This document shows positions 17,559-26,624 of a DNA stretch of 64,000 nt, piece by piece. Numbering within the stretch: position 1 is the stretch's first letter; each line of letters starts with the position of its first letter. This stretch comes from JBEVJK01 sp963791325 (GTDB lineage Bacteria > Pseudomonadota > Alphaproteobacteria > Rhizobiales > Rhizobiaceae): positions 186,001 to 250,000 of the forward strand of contig CAWBRU010000009.1 of assembly GCA_963791325.1 (NCBI GenBank), written 5' to 3'. Both the position numbers and the translations under genes were made by a program. A model generated the notes under the pieces. That model did not search any database and had not been told where the DNA came from. It was given only the letters and a program-made list of their open reading frames with translations.

Positions 17559-18593
17559 ATGAAGGCTGGTGTGCTGACGGCGCCGAATGCGCTGTCGTTC
17601 GAGACCGTGCCCGACCCGGCGCTGTCCCCGGGTGATCTCTTGATCCGCGTCAAGGCGGCGACGGTGTGCGGCACCGACATCCGCATCCTGCGCGGCCGCA
17701 AGACGATGGGGGTGCGCTATCCGTCGATCCTCGGCCATGAATTCGCCGGCGTGATCGCGGCTGCGCCAGGCAGCCGCTTCAAGGTCGGCGAGGCCGTCTG
17801 CGTCTGCCCGGCCTTTTCCTGCGGGCATTGCCGCGCCTGCCTGCGCGGCTGTGAGAACCTGTGCGAGAACTTGACCGCCGTCGGCTACGGCATCGACGGC
17901 GCCTTCGCCGAATATATCCGCATCCCGGCGGCCGGCGTGGACCGCGGCAACGTCTTTCAGATGCCGCAAGGCGTGAGCTTCGACCGGGCGGCGCTGGCCG
18001 AGCCGCTGGCCTGCGTCATCAACGGCCAGGAGCGGGTCGGCATCGAGCAGGGCGACACCGTCGTCGTGCTTGGCGCTGGACCGATCGGCATCTTGCATGT
18101 CAAGCTGGCCCGCCATGCCGGCGTCTCCAGGATCATCGTCAGCGAGCCCAATGCGCTGCGCCGTGCTGCCGCAGAAGCCGCCGGCGCCGACCTCGCGGTC
18201 GATCCGGCGACCGAGGATCTGCCGGCCGTCGTCCGCGAAGCAACGGCAGGGCATGGGGCCGACGTCGTCATCGTCGCCATCGGCATGCCGAAGCTCGCCG
18301 ACGCGGCGCTGGCGCTGGTCCGCCACCGCGGCCGCGTCAGCCTGTTCGCAGGCTTCTCCGCCGGCGAGAAGGCGCTGCTCGACGTCAACGCCATTCACTA
18401 CAGCGAGCTCATCGTGACCGGTTCGTTCGGCCTGTCGCGCCTGCAATTCGACAAGGCGCTCAATCTGATCGCCAGCGACGCGCTCGATCTCGCGCCGATG
18501 CTGACCCATCGCTTCGGCCTGGCCGACATCGCCGACGCGCTGGCCACGGCCGAACAGGGCGGCGCGATCAAGGTGGCCATCCTTGACCGGTGA
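17559..18593 (+). CDS. Zinc-dependent polyol/alcohol dehydrogenase (MDR superfamily)
   Basis: The 344-residue protein has the catalytic-zinc motif CGTDIRILRG and GHEFAG, the four-Cys structural zinc site CGHCRACLRGCENLCENL near residue 90, and the NAD-binding VVLGAGPIGILHVKLARHAG near 170. It resembles sorbitol, galactitol-phosphate and threonine-type dehydrogenases, which oxidise a secondary hydroxyl. A GGCAGGAGG site precedes the ATG at 17559. It overlaps the next gene by 11 bp, so the two are translationally coupled. The exact substrate is unknown. Confidence 0.88.
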   Translation: MKAGVLTAPNALSFETVPDPALSPGDLLIRVKAATVCGTDIRILRGRKTMGVRYPSILGHEFAGVIAAAPGSRFKVGEAVCVCPAFSCGHCRACLRGCENLCENLTAVGYGIDGAFAEYIRIPAAGVDRGNVFQMPQGVSFDRAALAEPLACVINGQERVGIEQGDTVVVLGAGPIGILHVKLARHAGVSRIIVSEPNALRRAAAEAAGADLAVDPATEDLPAVVREATAGHGADVVIVAIGMPKLADAALALVRHRGRVSLFAGFSAGEKALLDVNAIHYSELIVTGSFGLSRLQFDKALNLIASDALDLAPMLTHRFGLADIADALATAEQGGAIKVAILDR

Positions 18594-20301
18594 CGCGGCC
18601 GGCGAGCCGCTGTTTTCGCGGCCGATCCGGCCGCACTATCCGGTGGTCATCCTGGGCGCCGGGATCAACGGCTGCGGCCTGTTCCGCGACCTTGCCGCAC
18701 AGGGCCTCGACTGCCTCCTGGTGGACAAGGGCGACTTCTGCTCGGGCGCCAGCGCAGGTCCGTCGCGGCTGATCCATGGCGGCATCAAATATCTTGAGAC
18801 TGGCGAGTTCCGGCTGGTCCGCGAGTTGGCGCTCGAACGCAATCTGCTGCTGAAGACCGCGCCGCACTATGTCCGGCCGCTGGAGACGGTGCTGCCCGTT
18901 CGCTCGCTGTGGGGCGGCATCGTCCCGTCACTGCTGAGGTTCTTGCGCCGGCCGGCCAAGCTCAACAATCGTGGCGCCCTGATCACGCGGATCGGGCTGA
19001 CGCTCTACGATCTCTACGGCCGGCATTTCCAATCGATGCCGAAGCACCGGTTCCTGAGCGGCAGCCGGATGCGCCGCGAGATGCCGGAGCTTGCTCCGGA
19101 GATTTCGGCGATCGGCATCTATTACGAAGGCCGTATCAGCCATGCGGAGCGGCTCGGTCTGGAGCTTGTCCGCGACGGTCTGGAGCTCAATGCGCAGAGC
19201 ACGGCGCGCAACTACACCGCCGTCGTCGGCCATGGCGACGACGCGGTCGTGCTCCGCGACGCGGCGCGCGGCGAGGACCACACGGTGCGCTGCGACGTCG
19301 TCGTCAATGCCGGCGGCGCCTGGATCGACAAGATCAACGCCGCGCTCGGCGTCAACAGCCGCCACATCGGCGGCAGCAAGGGCGCCCATCTCGTGGTCAG
19401 CCATCGGCGGCTCCACGACGCGCTCAACGGACGCATGGTCTATTTCGGCACACGCGACGGCCGTGTGAACCTCGTCTACCCGTTCATGGGCAATGTGCTG
19501 GTCGGCTCGACGGACGTGCCGATCGCCGATCCGGACGAGGCGACCTGCGATCCGGCCGAGTTCAACTACCTGCTGGGGGTCGTCTCGGAGGTGTTTCCGG
19601 CCATCCGGCTCACCCCGGCCGATGTCGTGTTCAGCTATTGGGGTGTGCGGCCGCTGCCGCGCAGCGACGGGCTCGACCCCGGCGCCGTCAGCCGCGACCA
19701 CCACGTCGCCGAGGACCGGCTGCCCGGCAGCAGTATCCCGATCCTGTCGCTGATCGGCGGCAAGTGGACGACCTTTCGCGGCTTCTCCGAACAGGTCGCC
19801 GACCGGATTCTTGCCCTCGTTGGACGCAGCCGCACACAAAGCACGCGGACGATGGCGATCGGCGGCGGCCGCGGCTTCCCGGTCGACGCCGCCGCGCGCG
19901 AGGCCTTCGCCGACGCGCTGGCCCGCTCGGCCGGCGTGACGGCGCAAGCGGCGAAGATCCTGCTTGGCCGTTACGGCACCACGGCAAGCAGCGTCGCGGC
20001 AGCGCTCGGCCGCGACGGCCACCGGCCGCTTGCCGCGCTGGCTCACTACACCGAGGGCGAGATCCGCCATCTTTGCCGGACTGAGGCTGTGGTCCACCTC
20101 ACCGATCTTCTCTTCCGACGCACCGACATTGCCCTCTCCGGCCAGCTGTCGGAGCCGGTGATCGCCGAGACCGCGCGGTTGGCGGCTGCCGCCTTGGGCT
20201 GGGACGAGGCGCGTGCGGCGGACGAGATTTTCCGTGCGGGCCGCGAAGCGGAGCTGCACGGCGTCGCGCTCCGGCCGGGCACCGCCCGGGCCGCAACGTG
20301 A
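18583..20301 (+). CDS. GlpD-like FAD-dependent polyol-phosphate dehydrogenase
   Basis: The 572-residue flavoprotein has the N-terminal dinucleotide fold VVILGAGINGCGLFRDLAAQ, the GlpD motifs SAGPSRLIHGGIKYLETGEF and NAGGAWIDKINAALG, and a C-terminal GlpD domain. GlpD oxidises glycerol-3-phosphate and feeds electrons to quinone; relatives such as EryB oxidise tetritol phosphates. Next to a PfkB kinase and SorC regulator, a polyol phosphate other than glycerol-3-phosphate is plausible. Start is TTG at 18583, overlapping the end of the upstream dehydrogenase. Confidence 0.86.
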   Translation: MTGDAAGEPLFSRPIRPHYPVVILGAGINGCGLFRDLAAQGLDCLLVDKGDFCSGASAGPSRLIHGGIKYLETGEFRLVRELALERNLLLKTAPHYVRPLETVLPVRSLWGGIVPSLLRFLRRPAKLNNRGALITRIGLTLYDLYGRHFQSMPKHRFLSGSRMRREMPELAPEISAIGIYYEGRISHAERLGLELVRDGLELNAQSTARNYTAVVGHGDDAVVLRDAARGEDHTVRCDVVVNAGGAWIDKINAALGVNSRHIGGSKGAHLVVSHRRLHDALNGRMVYFGTRDGRVNLVYPFMGNVLVGSTDVPIADPDEATCDPAEFNYLLGVVSEVFPAIRLTPADVVFSYWGVRPLPRSDGLDPGAVSRDHHVAEDRLPGSSIPILSLIGGKWTTFRGFSEQVADRILALVGRSRTQSTRTMAIGGGRGFPVDAAAREAFADALARSAGVTAQAAKILLGRYGTTASSVAAALGRDGHRPLAALAHYTEGEIRHLCRTEAVVHLTDLLFRRTDIALSGQLSEPVIAETARLAAAALGWDEARAADEIFRAGREAELHGVALRPGTARAAT

Positions 20302-20432
20302 TCGGCGCCGGCCGGATCGGACGATCGCTGCCCATCATCCATTCCGACAGTGGCGATTCAATTCGCGCTCCTCTATCCTGACTGCATCGGCGGCGCCTGC
20401 CGCCGACCGGATGGCGCGAGGAAATTGCTGTG

Positions 20433-21191
20433 ATGATGCCCCAGCGGCTGCTGCGGATTGCTGTCAAGGAGAACCTGCGCAACGTCCGCTTTCTGGCGCG
20501 CGAGCTGAAGGGCTCGGTCGCGCAGGGCAGCCCGGCCGGCGTCAGGCTGCCGCAGCCGGCGGCGCGGGTCACGGAGGCGATCGCCGATTTTTCCGACAGC
20601 TCGCTGACGGCGCTGGAAACGATCGCCTTGAAGGTGATGTCGTCACACCCCCTCGCCCGGACCGGCCGGGTGCCGGCGTTCGGACTGGACCACTATTTGG
20701 GCGGCAAGCAGCCCGACAAGGACGACGAGTTCGCCCGCAACCATTACGCCGCCGCCAAGCAGGTTCTCGTCACCAAAGGGGCTGCCAATCCCAACATCAG
20801 CGAAGCGGCGATCGGCCGCGCCTACCGCAGGGTTGCCGCCGAGCCGGACTTGCGCGCCGCCATCGGCGGCGGAGACGAGGGCTTCTGCCGCCTGGCAGCG
20901 GCGCTGACGGAGCGCCTGCGCGAGGCCCAGCCGGTCAGCTGGCCGCTGACGCTGGCTGACAACAAGACGGGCATGGCCGCCGATGCCAATCTCTATGTCG
21001 CCCTGGTGCTGGGGCTGGCGCTGGCGGTCGCCAGCGTCAACCGGGACCTCGGCCCGGACGACGACCTCTTCGGGTCGGCCGCCGCCGCCGTCGACATCCG
21101 CTACGGTGCGCTCGCCAATGCCGCCGGCAGCGTCGATCCGCGGGCGGCGCTGGCGGCGATCTTCGCCGGGCTTGCGCCCCATCTTCCGTGA
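20433..21191 (+). CDS. Conserved-looking hypothetical protein
   Basis: I do not recognise this 252-residue protein. It is helical, with a basic N-terminus (LRIAVKENLRNVRFLARELK), a Cys-poor middle and a short hydrophobic stretch near residue 185 (LYVALVLGLALAVASV) that is probably a buried helix. GAGGAAA precedes the ATG at 20433; a GTG one codon earlier is possible. It lies between the GlpD-like gene and the ABC importer in the same direction, but the 131-bp gap allows a separate promoter. Confidence 0.6.
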   Translation: MMPQRLLRIAVKENLRNVRFLARELKGSVAQGSPAGVRLPQPAARVTEAIADFSDSSLTALETIALKVMSSHPLARTGRVPAFGLDHYLGGKQPDKDDEFARNHYAAAKQVLVTKGAANPNISEAAIGRAYRRVAAEPDLRAAIGGGDEGFCRLAAALTERLREAQPVSWPLTLADNKTGMAADANLYVALVLGLALAVASVNRDLGPDDDLFGSAAAAVDIRYGALANAAGSVDPRAALAAIFAGLAPHLP

Positions 21192-21228
21192 ACGGGCGCG
21201 AATTGCCCGTCGCAAGGCCACCTGACTT

Positions 21229-21852
21229 ATGGACCTGGCGCTAAAAGAAAAGCTTCTCGACCTTCCAGAGCTGCGCCGGCGCCTGCGGCAGCTCCGCTGG
21301 TTCAAGCGCGCCTTCAAGGGCAATGCCGATCTGGTCGCCGCGCATCTCGGCATCCGGGCGGAGATCGACGACCGGCTGCTCAACGAGGCGTTCTTCGCCT
21401 GGCTGGCGGCAATCGCACCGGTTCAGCACGACGAGAGCTTCGACCGCGCAGACCGGATCCTGTTCATGGGCGGCTTGGCGCTGCGCGAGCTGTTGCGCGC
21501 CCGTCCGGCGACCATCTTGGTCGAGGAGCGCACCGCCCCGGCGGACGACGATGCGACGGCGCAGATCGCGCATTTTTGGCCGGAAGGCTTCCTCTACACG
21601 AATTTCTGCGTCTGCGCGATCGTCGCGGTCCACCAGCAGGAGTTCGGCACGACGCTCGAGCTCGACCAGGCCGCATCGGACCTGCGCACCTGGTGGTCCT
21701 ACCGCGAGAATGTCGGCGAAGACGAGAATATCTCGATCGCATTCCTCGACCGCTTCCTCGGCAAGGAACCCAACTGGATCCTGCCGAGCAGCGTGCCGGA
21801 ACGGCGCGCGCTTTCCAGACTGGGCATCACCTCGGGGCGGCCCAGCGACTGA
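21229..21852 (+). CDS. Hypothetical protein
   Basis: The 207-residue acidic protein has no signal peptide or membrane helix that I can see. It contains a basic N-terminal segment (RRLRQLRWFKRAFKG) and an aromatic-rich middle (HFWPEGFLYTNFCVCAIVAV). It follows the previous unknown gene by 37 bp in the same direction, suggesting a two-gene unit. No family is recognised. Confidence 0.6.
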   Translation: MDLALKEKLLDLPELRRRLRQLRWFKRAFKGNADLVAAHLGIRAEIDDRLLNEAFFAWLAAIAPVQHDESFDRADRILFMGGLALRELLRARPATILVEERTAPADDDATAQIAHFWPEGFLYTNFCVCAIVAVHQQEFGTTLELDQAASDLRTWWSYRENVGEDENISIAFLDRFLGKEPNWILPSSVPERRALSRLGITSGRPSD

Positions 21853-21873
21853 ACTCCGTCGCGACGGTCCGGA

Positions 21874-21905
21874 GAACATTTGACTTTTGGCAGGTAACGT
21901 TGTTC
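21874..21905. promoter_or_regulatory. Candidate SorC operator, site B (GAACA-N22-TGTTC)
   Basis: Perfect arms GAACA and TGTTC with a 22-bp spacer lie about 155 bp upstream of the substrate-binding-protein gene. The left half GAACATTTGACTTTT closely matches site A at 15225. This suggests common control of the importer and the catabolic genes. Confidence 0.55.
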
Positions 21906-22059
21906 ACTTGCCGCAAGCCATCTCGAGCAAGAGAGGTGCTGGTTTTAAGAGACTTCAAAGATCGTGCGGCAGCGACCGGGGGGAGAGGTCGCGCATTCGA
22001 GACCGATTTTTGCTGCGCCGATCGGCTCTACCATGACGCGAAAACTTCGGGAGGACTTC

Positions 22060-23641
22060 ATGCACAATTCTGTTGGCAAACTGTCGCGCCGAAAGCTGCT
22101 CAAGGCCGGCGCTGCCCTTGGTCTTTCAGCCCTGCCGGCCGCCGGCGGCCTGCCGCTGTTCAACGTCCGCCGCTCGTTCGCCCAGGACGCCGCCGACCCG
22201 GCCGAGGTGCTGAACAAGATCAATGTCGGCGGCTACGTAAAGAAGGAATACCGCGACCTTTACAAGCTCAAGGACGACGACCTCCTGTGGGACCCGAAAA
22301 AGGATTGGATCCGCAACGTCGATTGGGAGCAGGTGCGCAAGGAGTTCGCCGGCAAGACGGTGAAGTTCGCCATCGGCGCGGCCGATGCGGAATCGGCGGC
22401 CGACGGGCTGAAGCCGTTCGAAGCGCTGTCCGGGATGAAGGTCGAGCTGGTGCCGATCCCCGACGATTCGATGTACGACAAGGTGCTGGCCGAGTTCATC
22501 TCCGGCCAGGCGAGCTTCGATGCGCTGCAGTTCTTCTCGCCCTGGCTGGGCGATTTCGCCGGCCCCGGCTTCCTGGCCAAGCTCGATGACTATGCCGAGA
22601 AGTGGAAGCTGCCGATCGATGATTTCTATGACACCTATCGGCTGAACTACGGCTATTTCGGCGACAAGGGCCTCTACGGCATCCCGTTCGACTGCGACAT
22701 CCAGATGGTCCATGTCCGGCCCTCGCTGATCAAGAAGGTGACCGGCAAGGACGCCGACACCAAGCTGTCGGTGCCGACCTATGACGAGATGGTCAGGCTG
22801 GCCCCCGAGCTCGGCAAGGTCGAGAAGGGCGTCGCCGGCATCGGCCTGATGGGCGCGCGCGGCTTCTGGGCGACCTACACTTGGGAGCACGTCGCCGCCC
22901 AGCATGGGATGGACCTGTTCGACGCCGATTGGCAGCCGATCTTCAACGGCGACGCCGGCGTCAAGGCGCTGGAGACCATCCTCGCCCTCAACAAATCCGC
23001 CGCCGAGGGCGTGGCCGGCTGGGGCTGGGGCGAGGATCGCGCGGCCTGGCTCGGCGGTCAGCTCGCGATGAACATCTCCTGGCAGGATTCGGGCACCCAG
23101 GCCACCCGCCCCGACCAGAGCCGGATCGTCGGCGACGTGCTCACCATCTACGAGCCGCGCGCCACCATCGAGGGCGCGCGCTTCGCGCCGCCCAACATCG
23201 CCGGCTCGACCTCCTGCGTCACCGCCAGCGCGCAGAATCCGGAGGGCGCCTTCCTGATGCTCGCCTTCCTGACGACCGCCTCGATCATGGCGATGAACGA
23301 GGCCAACGCCAACGGCGTCGCCCCGGGCTACAAATCGGTGCTCGCCAACGACAAGCTGCGCGAGATCTCGCGAGCCGGCCGCGGTGTGGGCCGAATCGCT
23401 CGACTATGCCTGGTGCGCGCCGCGCATCCCGGGCATGTTCGAGATGGAGCAGGCGCTCGGCAATGAGATCAACAAGGCGCTGGTCGGCCAGGCATCAGCC
23501 AAGGAGGCGCTCGACGCCGGCGCCACGGCCTGGAAGGAGATCATGACCAAGAACGGCTTCTACTCCGACCAGGAGCCGTTCAAATATGCGGTCGTGGCCG
23601 ACGCCGGCTGGATCGGCAAGGGCAAGAAGCCGCCGGTCTGA
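22060..23641 (+). pseudogene. ABC transporter extracellular solute-binding protein (one frameshift; probably intact gene)
   Basis: The product is a family 1 solute-binding protein of about 525 residues for a sugar or polyol. It starts with a twin-arginine signal (LSRRKLLKAGAALGLSALPA), so it is exported folded through Tat. The ATG at 22060 has CGGGAGGACTTC upstream. The frame breaks near 23370: TCTCGCGAGCC would read through as SREPAAVWAESLDYAW if it were TCTCGCGCGAGCC, a missing CG. Downstream the second frame ends at 23641 with a normal C-terminus. It opens a complete importer operon with two permeases and an ATPase. Confidence 0.85.
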
Positions 23642-23663
23642 CCGAAAACCGGAGCGGCGGGCG

Positions 23664-24600
23664 ATGAGCGGGACAACTGCGGCACCGGCGGCAGCGGGAT
23701 GGGTCGTGCCGACCGCCCGCCCGCGGCGCCGCAGGAGCGCCTGGCGCCGGCGCGCCACGCCCTATCTGTTCGTCGCCCCTGCCGTCGTCTATCTGCTCGG
23801 CATCACGCTCTATCCCGGCCTCTACGCCATCTATCAGAGCTTCTTCCATGTCCGCTTCAACGCCTGGACCTTCGCCGGCCTGGCCAACTACAAGAAACTC
23901 CTCACCGATCCCGAATTCTGGCAGGCGCTCACCAACACCGCGATCATCGGCGCGATCGCGCTGACGCTCGAATGCGTGATCGCGCTGGCGCTCGCCGCCT
24001 TCGCCTACCGCGACCCCTGGGTGCGCTCCTGGCGCATCGTCTTCCTGATGCCGATGCTGTTCATGCCCTCGGCGGTGGCCTTCATCTGGAAGCTCGCCTT
24101 CAACGACGGGCGCGTCGTCAACGACCTGCTCGGCCGGCTGGGCCTGATCCAGGCCCCGCTCGACTTCCTCGGCTCGGTCTGGCTGGCGCGGCTGTCGCTG
24201 ATCGTGGTCGACGTCTGGCAGTGGACGCCGTTCCTGTTCATCATCTTCGTGGCGGCGCTGCAGGGCCAGGATGCCGAGATCGAGGAGGCCGCGCGCCTCG
24301 ACGGCGCGCGCTGGCAGCCAGATCTTCTGGAACGTGTCGCTGCCGCTGATGATGCCGGTGCTGGCCGTGGCGCTGGTGCTACGCGCCATCGACATCGTCA
24401 CCATGTTCGCCTCGGTGTTCATCATCACCGGCGGCACGCCCGGCGGCACCACGGAGACGATCAGCTATTTCATCTACCGGATCGGCTTCAAGACCTTCAA
24501 TTTCGGTTACGCGTCCGCCGTTTCGGTGGTCATGCTGGCGCTGACGACGGTGGTCGCGCAGCTGTTCGTCAAGCGCTTCTTCCGGTCGCGCAGGGCTTGA
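23664..24600 (+). pseudogene. ABC transporter permease, MalF type (one frameshift; probably intact gene)
   Basis: This inner-membrane permease has six predicted helices (LFVAPAVVYLLGITLYPGLY is the first) and the ATPase-contact loop EEAARLDGARWQ ... FWNVSLPLMMP. The loop is interrupted by a frame change near 24316, where AGCCAG reads correctly if restored to AGCGCCAG. With that repair the protein is about 312 residues, normal for the family. It starts at ATG 23664 after GGAGCGGCGG, 22 bp after the binding protein. Confidence 0.85.
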
Positions 24601-24602
24601 CC

Positions 24603-25523
24603 ATGGGAAGCGCGCTCGAGACCAAAGCGGATCCTGGCCTTGCGGCGGCAACGGCGGCACCGCCGGCAGCTGCAACCGTCCCCGTCAGGCGCCGGAAGCG
24701 GTCCGGCGAAAGTCTCGTCCTGCGCTACGCCATCCTCGGCTCCTGGGCGCTGTTTTGCTTGGCGCCGATCCTGTGGTTCCTGTCGATCGGGCTGAGGCCC
24801 CGCACCGAGATCATCGCGCCGGAGCCGATCTACATCCCGACCCTCTCGGCGGACGCCTGGCATATGATCTGGACGGCGTGGCCGATGGCCAACTACCTTT
24901 TCAACTCGCTCGCGGCGATCGCCGGCAGCGTCGTCATCGATCTCCTGCTTGCCGTGCCGGCCGCCTACAGCCTGGCGCGCTACGAATACCGGATGCGCGA
25001 AGACCTCGGCTTCTACATCCTGTCGACGCGGATGATGGCGCCGGCCATCGTCGCCATTCCGATCTTCTTTCTGTTCCGGGCGCTCGGGCTGTTGGACACG
25101 GTCTGGGCGCTGATGCTCATCTATGCGGCGATGAACCTGTCGCTGGTCACCTGGATCATCCGCTCCTATATGCTCGACATCCCGCACGAGATCGAGGACG
25201 CGGCACGCACCGACGGCGCCTCGGACCTGCGCATTCTGTTGTCGATCGTCGTGCCGATGTGCATGCCGGGCATCGTCACGGCGTCGGTGATCGCGGCGAT
25301 CTTCGCCATCAACGAGTTCCTGTTCACCCTGTTGATCGCCTCGACCAAGAACGCCTACACGCTGTCGGTGGCGCTCGCCAACTTCACCGGCGGCTCCGAC
25401 GGCATCATCTACAACGCCATCGCGCTCGTCTCCTTCATCGCCTTCGCCCCGGTGCTTGTCCTGGTCATTGCGATCCAGAGGCATCTGTCGCGCGGCCTGA
25501 CGATGGGCGCGGTCAAGGGCTGA
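24603..25523 (+). CDS. ABC transporter permease, MalG type
   Basis: The 306-residue inner-membrane protein has six helices and the EAA loop EIEDAARTDGASDLRILLSI near residue 198. The N-terminal 40 residues are an Ala/Pro-rich cytoplasmic extension. It starts 2 bp after the MalF-type permease and is intact. Together they form the membrane channel of the sugar/polyol importer. Confidence 0.92.
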   Translation: MGSALETKADPGLAAATAAPPAAATVPVRRRKRSGESLVLRYAILGSWALFCLAPILWFLSIGLRPRTEIIAPEPIYIPTLSADAWHMIWTAWPMANYLFNSLAAIAGSVVIDLLLAVPAAYSLARYEYRMREDLGFYILSTRMMAPAIVAIPIFFLFRALGLLDTVWALMLIYAAMNLSLVTWIIRSYMLDIPHEIEDAARTDGASDLRILLSIVVPMCMPGIVTASVIAAIFAINEFLFTLLIASTKNAYTLSVALANFTGGSDGIIYNAIALVSFIAFAPVLVLVIAIQRHLSRGLTMGAVKG

Positions 25524-25544
25524 ACAGCGCCGGGGGGAGAGACA

Positions 25545-26606
25545 GTGGCCCGCATCGAGCTCAAAGGCATCGCCAAGGGATGGGGCGAGGTCCGTGCCGT
25601 CGACGGCGTCGACCTCGACATCGCCGACGAGGAGTTCGTGGTCTTTCTGGGGCCTTCGGGCTGCGGCAAGACGACGACGATGCGGATGATCGCCGGGCTT
25701 TCGGAGCCGACCGAGGGCGAGATCCGCATCGACGGCGAGCTGGTCAACGGCATCGACGCCCGCGACCGCGACGTCGCCATGGTGTTCCAGTCCTACGCCC
25801 TCTACCCGAACATGACGATCTACGAGAACATCCGCTTCCCGCTGCGCATGCGCGGCGTGGCGCGCTCGGAGCACGACCGGCTGGTGCGCCAGGCCGCCGA
25901 TCTGGTCGAGCTCGGCGCCTATCTGGAGCGCAAGCCGGGCGCGCTGAGCGGCGGCCAGCGCCAGCGCGCCGCCCTCGCCCGCGCCATCGTCCGCCATCCG
26001 CGCGCCTTCCTCATGGACGAGCCGTTGTCCAATCTCGACGCCAAGCTGCGCAATACCATGCGCATCCAGCTGAAATACGTGCAGCGGCAGTTGAAGATCA
26101 CCACCGTCTACGTGACCCACGACCAGGTCGAGGCAATGACGCTCGCCGACCGCATCGTCATCATGAGCGGCGGCCGCATCCAGCAGATCGGCACGCCCGA
26201 CCAGATCTATTCCGACCCGGCCAACACCTTCGTGGCGGGCTTCATCGGCTCGCCGCCGATGAACCTGATCGGCGGCGTGGTGGAGAACGGCAGGTTCCTG
26301 GCTCCTGGCATCGACGCGGCGTCGGACGGGCTTCCCGACCGGGCCGGCGTGGTGCTCGGCGTGCGCCCGGAGGATGTGCGTGTCGCCGGCGAGGCGGCCG
26401 GCGCCGACGCGGCGGGGTCGCTCTACGGCCTCGAGCCGACCGGCGACCAGACCTACCTCTCGGTGCGCACCGGCGCCGGGCTGATCGAGGTCAAGGCAGC
26501 GCGCGATTTCCGTCAGGCGCTGGATACGCCGATCCATCTCAGCTTCGATCGCCGGCGCCTGTTTCTGTTCGACCGCGAAAGCGGCGAGCGCATCCGCCGC
26601 GCTTAG
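25545..26606 (+). CDS. ABC transporter ATP-binding protein, MalK/UgpC type
   Basis: The 353-residue ATPase shows Walker A GPSGCGKTTT, the signature LSGGQRQRAALARAIVR, Walker B AFLMDEPLSNLDAKLRN and the switch His in YVTHDQVEAMTLADR. A C-terminal TOBE regulatory domain runs from about residue 235. A GTG start at 25545 follows GGGGGGAGAGACA. It completes the importer at 22.0-26.6 kb and, as MalK-type ATPases are often shared, might also energise the second importer at 32-35 kb that lacks one. Confidence 0.93.
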   Translation: MARIELKGIAKGWGEVRAVDGVDLDIADEEFVVFLGPSGCGKTTTMRMIAGLSEPTEGEIRIDGELVNGIDARDRDVAMVFQSYALYPNMTIYENIRFPLRMRGVARSEHDRLVRQAADLVELGAYLERKPGALSGGQRQRAALARAIVRHPRAFLMDEPLSNLDAKLRNTMRIQLKYVQRQLKITTVYVTHDQVEAMTLADRIVIMSGGRIQQIGTPDQIYSDPANTFVAGFIGSPPMNLIGGVVENGRFLAPGIDAASDGLPDRAGVVLGVRPEDVRVAGEAAGADAAGSLYGLEPTGDQTYLSVRTGAGLIEVKAARDFRQALDTPIHLSFDRRRLFLFDRESGERIRRA

Positions 26607-26624
26607 CAAAGGCCGCGATCCGCT

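Noticed and set aside
24507..26609. A 700-codon minus-strand frame opposite the importer permease and ATPase
   Set aside because: Low-complexity Arg/Asp/His composition typical of antisense frames; the plus strand encodes complete transporter motifs.
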